Positions 57,824 to 64,000 of a DNA stretch of 64,000 bases are shown here, in pieces. Source of the stretch: PNON01 sp963757065 (GTDB lineage Bacteria; Chloroflexota; Anaerolineae; Anaerolineales; Anaerolineaceae); NCBI GenBank assembly GCA_963757065.1, contig CAVWQC010000007.1, positions 124,001-188,000 on the forward strand, given 5' to 3'. Position 1 is the first letter of the stretch. Each line of letters begins with the position of its first letter. Under the pieces are notes generated by a model. That model did not search any database and had not been told where the DNA came from. It was given only the letters and a program-made list of their open reading frames with translations. A program made the position numbers and the translations under genes.

Positions 57824-57878
57824 GGTGAGGTCCTTTCCGCGTTGCTCCAAGGACGGTAACACCGGCTCGAACAAACAC
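57824..57878 (-). repeat. S repeat fragment S6 fused to hemerythrin copy
   Basis: GAGGTCCTTTCCGCGTTGC then CCAAGGACGGTAACACCGGC matches S2 and S5. Its left end joins the hemerythrin copy exactly. It lies downstream of the minus-strand CPBP gene 57881. Confidence 0.75.
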
Positions 57879-57880
57879 CT

Positions 57881-58858
57881 TCATCTGCCGAGTAAAGTCG
57901 GATGTGCCATATCCTTACGCACACGCACGCCCCCTCTGTGCCAGTGTACCCAACCGAGTAATGCCAACCAAGCCGCACCTTGCAGCAGTATGAAAGCCAA
58001 CACCATCAACCCCACCGGGAAATTGTCGGCAATTTGTACTCCAGCCTCGTTTATTTGTACCAGGCTGGTTAAGGATGGTGTGAACAGGCCGATATATTCC
58101 CTTTGGGACAGTGCTTCAATCCCAAAAATTGTGGCCAGGGTAAAATCCCATGCAAAGTGGTATCCCGTAATCAGTGCAGTGCGGGTTGTGAACAGATAGA
58201 ACAGACCTTGAAAAGACATGCTAATAAAAACATATAAGATAAAAACCGGCATTCCAGCGCCGTGCATCACTGCTGAAACCAGGGCAGCGCAACAAGCGGC
58301 TACCAAGGCGGCTCCCCACAAACCCAGGCGCGTACCACTAAAAGCTTCAAAAAGATTACGCATCTGATAGGCACGTGCCAATTCTTCAAAAAAACCAACA
58401 GAGCCATAACTCAGCAGGGTTAACAAAACGGCTAAAGGGAAAACTACACCTGGAAGGCCCGATGTAAAACTAAGGGTCAATTGAATAATACCAAGAGCCT
58501 TGGCGGTCAACACGAATAAGACGATCAACACAAAACTCACCCCACAGCCTACTCCGAAATCCTCCCACCAAACGCGTTGCGTCAGGTTTAAACCAAAGTC
58601 ACGCCATGCACGCTTATCTAAAAAGCGTCCGGCCAACCAGACACTCAATAAAGTAATTCCCAATAGCACTGGATAACCTACTGCCTCAACAGCAAGACGT
58701 GGCCAGGAATTGAGAAGTGTATGGGGCACGATCCACATGGAAAAGAACAAGGCTCCACCAATATTCAACGTCAACTGTAACAAGAGTCGCCAGCCCGTAC
58801 GCAGGCGATTTTCAGACGCACTCCAAAAAATAACTTGTAGACGATTTAGGTTTTTCAT
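57881..58858 (-). CDS. CPBP-family intramembrane protease
   Basis: 325 aa, about 8 spans. FFEELARAYQMRN has the motif-1 acids but reads EExxR rather than EExxxR, one residue short of typical. Motif 2 SAVMHGAGMP keeps a His. It diverges from the integrase relic that starts at 59019. Activity is uncertain because of motif 1. Confidence 0.7.
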   Translation of the reverse strand: MKNLNRLQVIFWSASENRLRTGWRLLLQLTLNIGGALFFSMWIVPHTLLNSWPRLAVEAVGYPVLLGITLLSVWLAGRFLDKRAWRDFGLNLTQRVWWEDFGVGCGVSFVLIVLFVLTAKALGIIQLTLSFTSGLPGVVFPLAVLLTLLSYGSVGFFEELARAYQMRNLFEAFSGTRLGLWGAALVAACCAALVSAVMHGAGMPVFILYVFISMSFQGLFYLFTTRTALITGYHFAWDFTLATIFGIEALSQREYIGLFTPSLTSLVQINEAGVQIADNFPVGLMVLAFILLQGAAWLALLGWVHWHRGGVRVRKDMAHPTLLGR

Positions 58859-59018
58859 CTCACTCTGCCAAATATTCCCTGCTGCTTGTGAGGTGCTAGC
58901 TACGTTTTATACAGCCATCTGTATTTAACCCTGATTGGTTATCTTATACAGTCGTTTGGCTGAATAATAATTTGTTTACTTCGATTATTATATATCGTTA
59001 ACGAAATAGGATTGAAAA

Positions 59019-59180
59019 ATGACCAAACCAACCCGGGGTAAAAAACTCGTTGAACAAATGCGTGATCAATTTCGTATCAAACAATACTCATTTCGTACAG
59101 AAAAAACTTACCTTGACTAGGTGCATGTATACTTTCTTTACTGAAACCTAGAACTCAGTAAAGCGTTGATTATTAATCAG
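59019..59180 (+). pseudogene. Integron-type/tyrosine recombinase N-terminal relic
   Basis: ATG 59019 gives MTKPTRGK. After a one-base shift in the A run 59040-59044 it continues KLVEQMRDQFRIKQYSFRTEK then TYLD, a TAG (for Trp), VHVYFLY, a TGA (for His), N. This matches the SAM-like N-terminus of integron integrases (L..Q.R....YS.RTE..Y..WV..F..FH). No catalytic domain remains. S-like sequence takes over at about 59172. It faces away from the minus-strand array. Confidence 0.65.
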
Positions 59181-59215
59181 AAGCCTGGCGGTCAAATTTA
59201 TCCACACGGAGGACA
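59172..59215 (-). repeat. S repeat fragment S8
   Basis: GAAGCCTGGCGGTCAAATTTATCC and CGGAGGACACCGGCG resemble the left and right parts of S2/S5. It appears to truncate the integrase relic. Confidence 0.4.
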
Positions 59216-59237
59216 CCGGCGCATACAGGGGATTTTC

Positions 59238-59750
59238 TTATGTATATGGGTGAATAAATTGCTCTATGAAAATATTGACCATTCTTTTTGAAATGAGATG
59301 AAAAATGATCATTGTTAGAAGCAGAGGTACAAAAATGAAAATATAACTAACGTTATCAGAAAAAGGCTGATCAATTATTCCGAATATCAATGCTCCTATC
59401 AACAGAATTAAAAAATACAATACATATAATGATGAACGGTATTCTATGCAGGGGTTTACTCCAGACAAATCAATATAACCGATATACCTGAAGTGATGAA
59501 GACGACCTCCCACATACCGGGTTGGTTGGACAAGTACAATTTGATCACGTTTCTTAATAAATGAACTCGTATCTGTGATAATAATATCATCCTGTAAAGT
59601 ACGGAAAAAGGATTCCATTTCCATGGACAATTGTGCCTTTTCGACAAATAATCCACGTTTCATTTTTCCTTCAAATGATATGAATTTTTCAAAATCCTTA
59701 TGGCTTAGAAGTCCTAAAATAATAAAGAGTAGCAGAAAAATATAATTCAT
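59238..59750 (-). CDS. Integral membrane hypothetical protein
   Basis: 170 aa. An N-terminal span, a soluble loop (RDQIVLVQPTRYVGGRLHHFRYIG) and two C-terminal spans. AAGG lies upstream of the ATG. No family recognised. Confidence 0.6.
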   Translation of the reverse strand: MNYIFLLLFIILGLLSHKDFEKFISFEGKMKRGLFVEKAQLSMEMESFFRTLQDDIIITDTSSFIKKRDQIVLVQPTRYVGGRLHHFRYIGYIDLSGVNPCIEYRSSLYVLYFLILLIGALIFGIIDQPFSDNVSYIFIFVPLLLTMIIFHLISKRMVNIFIEQFIHPYT

Positions 59751-59790
59751 ATTGTTTACCTTTTAATAATTATCTGCTGAATTTATAAAA

Positions 59791-59814
59791 ATTGCTCTCC
59801 AGATGGAGAGCAAT
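59791..59814 (-). terminator. Intrinsic terminator of the hemerythrin gene
   Basis: Perfect 10-bp stem ATTGCTCTCC/GGAGAGCAAT followed on the minus strand by TTTTTA. Between it and the hemerythrin stop lies a DUF35-end relic (59868-59911). Confidence 0.85.
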
Positions 59815-59867
59815 TTAATTTTTCTTATTTAATTCTCAGCCTTCAAAAATCTCAGGCGCGTGTTTTA

Positions 59868-59911
59868 CGCACCCATGACCGAGCGGAACTTGCGCCTGAA
59901 GGGAGTACCCA
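59868..59911 (-). repeat. DUF35 3'-end relic (B')
   Basis: TTACGCACCCATGACCGAGCGGAACTTG matches the last codons and stop of the DUF35 gene (60532-60554) almost base for base, then GCGCCTGAAGGGAGTACCC. It lies just after the hemerythrin stop. Confidence 0.75.
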
Positions 59912-59916
59912 TACTT

Positions 59917-60423
59917 CTATAAACTGCCCTTCACCTCATGGGCGGCGTGTTCCATGGCTTCGAACATGGCGGCGGCATCCTTCTCGGTCAGGCGGGCATC
60001 CAGCAGCGGCAGGTAGATCTCCTCTTCCTTGGCAAAATGAACCTTCACCAGGGCGTACAATCCGAACAGGATCCGGCGCATGGAATTGGCCTGCTCATCG
60101 GTGATGGCTGCGTGATCCAACTTTATGAGCAGGTCACCCAGTTCTGCGGTCAGGCGGTCCACTTCCACGTGGTCGCGGCTCATGGTGGCAGTGGCCTCTT
60201 TAGCTCCCATCACCTTCTGGACTATAGGGTACAGGGCCAGGTCTTCCGCCTTGGCATGCGGAATGAGTTCACGGGTAAGGAATTTGTAAGCGATCTCCAC
60301 CTGTTCCCGGATGGAGGGTGAAAACAGGTGTACATGGATGCTCTCACCGGCAAGGCGCAGGGATTCGACTTGCGGAAGAAGTTCTTTGTGTTCTGCTCTC
60401 AGGGGTTCGGTCATCGATTTCAT
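59917..60423 (-). CDS. Hemerythrin HHE-domain protein
   Basis: 168 aa. Four-helix HHE pattern: LRAEHKELLPQ, LIPHAKAEDLALYP, SRDHVEVDRL and VKVHFAKEEEIYLPLL. Such proteins bind a di-iron centre and sense or store O2 or protect Fe-S clusters. AGGAG lies six bases before the ATG. Two 3'-end copies lie at 55198 and 57659. Confidence 0.88.
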   Translation of the reverse strand: MKSMTEPLRAEHKELLPQVESLRLAGESIHVHLFSPSIREQVEIAYKFLTRELIPHAKAEDLALYPIVQKVMGAKEATATMSRDHVEVDRLTAELGDLLIKLDHAAITDEQANSMRRILFGLYALVKVHFAKEEEIYLPLLDARLTEKDAAAMFEAMEHAAHEVKGSL

Positions 60424-60488
60424 TTTGATCTCCTATCACTAATAATACTGATAATGGATTCTGCAATGAAACGACAATGTATAAAAAA

Positions 60489-60512
60489 AGCGCTTTCCCC
60501 TTGGAAAGCGCT
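60489..60512 (-). terminator. Intrinsic terminator of the mevalonate operon
   Basis: Perfect 10-bp stem AGCGCTTTCC/GGAAAGCGCT followed on the minus strand by TTTTTTT, 16 bp after the DUF35 stop. Related stems occur at 29441, 54400, 55111 and 59791. Confidence 0.9.
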
Positions 60513-60527
60513 GATGTTGTCTTTTGG

Positions 60528-60929
60528 TTACGCACCCATGACCGGGCGGAACTTGTAGCCGTACACCAGTATGCCGCGCTCATTGCCGTCCGAGCGGATC
60601 TTGCGGGTGACCATTTCCACCGGCATGCCGATCTCCACCGGCTGGGCACCCAGGTCGGTCAGTTGGGCGGTGACCACGGGTCCTTCATTTAACTTGACCA
60701 ATGCCACCGTGTAGGGGGCGTTCTCTTCATACCCGGCGGGGGCATCGCTGATGGTGGTAAATGAATACACTTCGCCTCTACCGCTAAAAGTAAACTTGGT
60801 CTTGGCGTCCTGGCCGCAGTGCGGGCAGACGTCGCGCGGGGGGAATATCTTTGCATCGCAGTGGGGGCAGACTTCGCCGACCAGTGCGTATCTTTGATTT
60901 TTCATTCTCCAGTAACGGGGTACTTCCAT
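60528..60929 (-). CDS. Zinc-ribbon/OB-fold protein (DUF35), partner of thiolase and HMG-CoA synthase
   Basis: 133 aa. A rubredoxin-like ribbon CPHCDAKIFPPRDVCPHCG at residues 21-39, then an OB domain ending ILVYGYKFRPVMGA. In archaea this protein bridges thiolase and HMG-CoA synthase and channels acetoacetyl-CoA. AAGGAG precedes the ATG. Its 3' end is the sequence repeated across the window. Confidence 0.9.
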   Translation of the reverse strand: MEVPRYWRMKNQRYALVGEVCPHCDAKIFPPRDVCPHCGQDAKTKFTFSGRGEVYSFTTISDAPAGYEENAPYTVALVKLNEGPVVTAQLTDLGAQPVEIGMPVEMVTRKIRSDGNERGILVYGYKFRPVMGA

Positions 60930-61004
60930 GACATATCTCCTTTTTTATCGCATCCTGAGTCTACTCAGGGAAGACTCTCAATTGCTATCAGGATGGATAA
61001 AGTG

Positions 61005-61146
61005 ATTAGTGACTAGTGATTGAGTGATTAGTATTTTGTACTCAACCTAATTGACTAATCACCTTATCGCCTAATGAACTATTCCCTGATCAACTAATCA
61101 ACTGATCAACTAATTGCTAATCACTAATCCACTAATCAACTAATCC
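61005..61146. repeat. ACTAATCA/TGATTAGT imperfect palindrome array
   Basis: Left half holds TGATTAGT-type octamers (GTGATTAGTGACTAGTGATT, AGTGATTAGT). Right half holds ACTAATCA/CAACTAATC units, so the whole can fold into a long hairpin. It lies inside the mevalonate operon between thiolase and DUF35. Confidence 0.8.
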
Positions 61147-62301
61147 CTATGCCAGTATATGCGTCACGACGGTGGAGGCGGGACCGCCCCAATTTTGGAG
61201 CATGGCGATCTTCGCGCCGGGCACCTGGCTGCTGCCGGCCAGTCCGCGCAATTGCAGTACCGCTTCGACGGCCTGGTACACTCCCACCGCGCCGATGGGA
61301 TTGCCGCGCGCTTTGCTGCCGCCCATGGTGCAAATGGGGATCTTCCCGCGCGGGATGATCGAGCCGTCCTGCGCCAGTTCCCAACCTTTGCCGGGTTCGG
61401 CGAAACCGGCTCCTTCGAGGGCCAGGGCGGCATACACCGAGTAGGCGTCATCCAGTTCGAACAGGTCCACATCCGCCGGGGAGATACCTGCCTGGGCATA
61501 CGCCCGCCCGGCTGAAAGGTTGATCGCCTGGAACAGCATCGGGTCCGGCCGGTCATGCAGCGCCAGCGAATCGATGACGTTGCTCGAGCCGGTGATGCGC
61601 ACAACCGGGTAGGGATAATTTTTGGGCAACAGATCGCTGCGGGTCAGGATCACCGCGGCGGCGCCATCCGCTGCCGGGGCGACATCCATCATATTGACCG
61701 GGTCCGAGATCATCTCGGCTTCATCGTAGCGTGCCCGGGAGATGGCTTTGCGGAACATGGCATTCGGGTTATGGACCGCGTTGGCATGGGCGTTGATGCT
61801 GAAACCGGCAAACGCTCCAGCCGGTAAATGATAGGTATGCATGTAGCGCTGCATGATGAGCGCTGCCTGGCCGGTGGGGGTGAGTCCCGGCATGGCTTCG
61901 TAATCGCCGTCCATCATCTGGGTCAGGGCCGGGTCGAGCTCGCCGCTGACCGCATCGGTGACCTTCTCCACGCCGACCACCAGGGCTACATTCGACATCC
62001 CGGAGGCCACGGCGAGATAGCCCAACCGCAGGGCAGCGCCGCCGGATGCACCGGAGGCTTCCACGGTGGGTGCTTCAATTCCCAGTAAATTTGCCCAGTC
62101 GCAGATCAATGATCCCAGGTTGGCCTGGTGCGAGATGACCGAAGCCAGCATATTGCCGACGATCAATGATTCCGGTTCCAGGTCGGGCACTTCGCGGCGG
62201 GCAGCCAAAATCGCCTGGACTGCATGCGAGCGGAGGGATGTGTTCCAGTGTTCACCGACCGGAATTTGACCAATTCCTGCAATTACAACATCATCTGTCA
62301 T
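61147..62301 (-). CDS. Thiolase-like protein of the HMG-CoA synthase complex; catalytic Cys and His replaced
   Basis: 384 aa, archaeal acetyl-CoA acetyltransferase-type by fold and neighbours. The nucleophile region reads VEASGASGGAAL where thiolases have CxSG, so Gly replaces Cys. The GHP-type motif reads ARGNPIGAVG, Asn for His, and the NxGG end reads QNWGGPAST. It may be inactive and serve as the scaffold of the complex, or use another mechanism. Starts 9 bp after the HMG-CoA synthase stop. Confidence 0.85.
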   Translation of the reverse strand: MTDDVVIAGIGQIPVGEHWNTSLRSHAVQAILAARREVPDLEPESLIVGNMLASVISHQANLGSLICDWANLLGIEAPTVEASGASGGAALRLGYLAVASGMSNVALVVGVEKVTDAVSGELDPALTQMMDGDYEAMPGLTPTGQAALIMQRYMHTYHLPAGAFAGFSINAHANAVHNPNAMFRKAISRARYDEAEMISDPVNMMDVAPAADGAAAVILTRSDLLPKNYPYPVVRITGSSNVIDSLALHDRPDPMLFQAINLSAGRAYAQAGISPADVDLFELDDAYSVYAALALEGAGFAEPGKGWELAQDGSIIPRGKIPICTMGGSKARGNPIGAVGVYQAVEAVLQLRGLAGSSQVPGAKIAMLQNWGGPASTVVTHILA

Positions 62302-62310
62302 TATCCCGCC

Positions 62311-63385
62311 TCAGTCTGCCAGTTTTCCGCGATAACGGACGTAAAGACCGTAATCCACTTCGGTGCGCCGGGCAATATATTCCTGCGTCTTTGTCGCCTT
62401 GTCCCTGCGTTCCAGAAGCTTATCGGTCACCTTCAATGAGAAAGCATCCGACCCTGCACCTGATCCGAATGAGACCATCAGGATGCGGTCGCCGGGTTGG
62501 GCTTCGTCGAGGATGGCGGTCAGACCGATCATCGCCGCGCCGGCATAGGTGTTGCCGATGACGGGGGAAAGCAGACCGGCCTTGTTCTGTTCAGGGGTGA
62601 AACCCAGCAGCTTTGGCTGCGCGCTGCGGGAACTTGGAGTTCGGCTGGTGGAAGACACAGTAACGGTAATCTTCCGGTTTGCTTCCCAGTCCTTCCATTA
62701 AAGTACTGCCCGCCTCGGTGATATGTTTGAAGTAGGCCGGTTCCCCGGTGAAACGCTGACCGTGTGACGGGTAGCGCTGGTCCGCCCGGCGCCAGAAATC
62801 CGGCGTGTCGGTCACGAAGGAATATGACCCTTCGATCTCTGCCAGCGCTTCGGCTGCCGGTCCGATGACAAAGGCTGCCCCGCCGGCCGCGGCTGTATAT
62901 TCCAATTCGTCGCCCGGTCGTCCCTGGGCGGTATCCATGCCGATCGCCAGGGCATATTTACCCATCTTTGCGCCGACCATGGCCATCGCTGCCACCATGG
63001 CTTCGGTACCGGCCTTGCAGGCAAACTCCCAATCGCCGGCTTGAATGGATGGCACTGCTCCGATGGCTTCTGCCACGATGGTGGAAGTCGGTTTGACCGA
63101 ATAGGGGTGCGACTCCGACCCGACCCACACCGCCCGCAGTTCGCACGGGTCGATCTCCGCGCGCAAGAGTGCGTTGCGGGCGGCTTCGATGGACATGGTG
63201 ATCACGTCTTCATCCAGCCCCGGCACCGATTTTTCCTTCACCGGACCGCCGCGGGCTCCACCCACCCAGATGCGGGCAACTTCAGCGGATGGCAGCCGGT
63301 AGCGGGGAACATACGCCCCGTAGCCGATGATGCCAACCGGATTGATCGGTTTTAAGACCAGGTTCTGTTTTTCAATATCCGTCAT
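62311..63385 (-). CDS. mvaS: HMG-CoA synthase (one frameshift)
   Basis: About 357 aa when two frames are joined at 62606-62622, where AAAGCTGCTGG should probably read AAACTGCTGG. Catalytic Glu (WVGSESHPYSVKP), Cys (WEFACKAGTEAM) and His (VFHQPNSKFPQRAAK) are intact, and the second frame supplies LLSPVIGNTYAGAAMIG. Makes HMG-CoA from acetyl-CoA and acetoacetyl-CoA. Its ATG overlaps the stop of the reductase gene by four bases (ATGA). An indel error is likely given the gene's essential role. Confidence 0.88.
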
Positions 63386-64000
63386 TTCGTACCCCATTCC
63401 ATTAAGATTTGTTGAGCGTGTTCCACGCTGATCTGTTTATCCTGAACCATTTGTGCCGCCAGACGATGCACGTCTTCGGATCTTGCACCGGCAGCCATGG
63501 CTACCTGGCGGGCATGCAGATTCATATGTCCGCGCTGGATGCCTTCAGTTGCCAGCGCCCTCAGGGCGGCCAGGTTCTGAGCCAGCCCCACAGAGACAAT
63601 GACCTCAGCCAGTTCGCGGGCTGTTTTTACTCCCATTAATTTGATGGCGGCCTGTGCCCCGGGGTGAACCCGGGTGGCTCCGCCAAAGACACCCACGGCC
63701 ATCGGCATTTCCAGTTCGCCGATCAGGCTGCCGTCTTTGTCTTTTCCCCATTTACTTAAGCTCGAATATTTTCCGTTCCGGGCAGCGTAGGCATGCGCAC
63801 CGGCTTCGATCGCCCGCCAGTCGTTGGCTGTTGCCACCACAACAGCATCAATTCCATTCATGATGCCTTTGTTATGGGTGGCTGCACGATAGGGATCCAC
63901 CGAAGCGAATGCCCAGGCAGCCAGGATGCCATCCCGCACGTCTTCGCCGGAGAAATCATTGAAAGCCAGGTCAGCCAGGGATATTTTGCAGGTCGCTTTT
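63382..64000 (-). CDS. mvaA: HMG-CoA reductase, class II, C-terminal part (cut by window edge)
   Basis: About 205 residues seen. DPYRAATHNKGIMNGIDAV, NDWRAIEAGAHAYAAR and the late catalytic His region RGHMNLHARQVA mark the class II (Pseudomonas mevalonii-like) enzyme. It reduces HMG-CoA to mevalonate with NAD(P)H. The gene starts beyond 64000 and overlaps mvaS by four bases. Confidence 0.92.
   Translation of the reverse strand, partial: KATCKISLADLAFNDFSGEDVRDGILAAWAFASVDPYRAATHNKGIMNGIDAVVVATANDWRAIEAGAHAYAARNGKYSSLSKWGKDKDGSLIGELEMPMAVGVFGGATRVHPGAQAAIKLMGVKTARELAEVIVSVGLAQNLAALRALATEGIQRGHMNLHARQVAMAAGARSEDVHRLAAQMVQDKQISVEHAQQILMEWGTK

Overview
The window looks like part of a chromosome from a member of the Chloroflexota, probably an anaerolinean. 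The main clue is at the right end: a mevalonate-pathway cluster with class II HMG-CoA reductase, HMG-CoA synthase, a thiolase-like protein and a zinc-ribbon/OB-fold DUF35 protein, the archaeal-style arrangement. Large MalT-type LuxR regulators, many Thr/Pro-rich lipoproteins and moderate GC content fit. The taxonomic call is an inference; no rRNA or other marker gene is present.

Layout. (1) 1-5.4 kb: a TetR regulator (cut by the window edge) diverges from a four-gene catabolic operon: class II aldolase, class III aminotransferase, FGGY sugar kinase and MFS transporter. A palindromic operator overlaps the -35 box. (2) 5.5-13.3 kb: small, mostly minus-strand accessory genes (DUF1801, PHP phosphoesterase, GNAT, deaminase, YdeI, DUF385-type, DUF4260, lipoproteins). 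(3) 13.7-21 kb: a plus-strand block with a LuxR/MalT ATPase regulator, small genes, an MFS exporter, a nucleoside phosphorylase and a C_GCAxxG_C_C protein. (4) 21-41.7 kb: mostly minus-strand single genes of accessory type (lipoproteins, DUF1801, DUF4287, DUF4256, DUF2200, DinB, VOC, SnoaL-like, MarR, CPBP protease, GH141-like beta-helix enzyme, HEAT protein, methyltransferase, ATP-grasp, P-loop kinase). (5) 42-49 kb: a sensor kinase/response regulator pair in an operon with a glycerol-kinase paralogue, next to a true glycerol kinase and a membrane alpha/beta hydrolase. (6) 50-59 kb: more accessory genes, a GntR-controlled ABC transporter, gene-end relics, a transposase relic and a relic of an integron-type tyrosine recombinase. 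(7) 59.9-64 kb: hemerythrin and the mevalonate cluster.

The most unusual feature is a family of same-orientation intergenic repeats (R and S units) spread from about 6 to 59 kb. They nearly always lie just downstream of minus-strand accessory genes. Several carry a segment resembling the 3' end of the DUF35 gene at 60.5 kb, and some also carry a copy of its terminator hairpin or of the hemerythrin 3' end. With the integrase relic facing away from the array, this suggests an integron-like cassette array or repeated insertion at the 3' end of the mevalonate operon.

At least a dozen otherwise well-conserved genes are broken by single-base frameshifts, often in or near short homopolymers, including the probably essential HMG-CoA synthase. 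Many are more likely sequencing or assembly indels than real pseudogenes, and coordinates for these genes span both frames.
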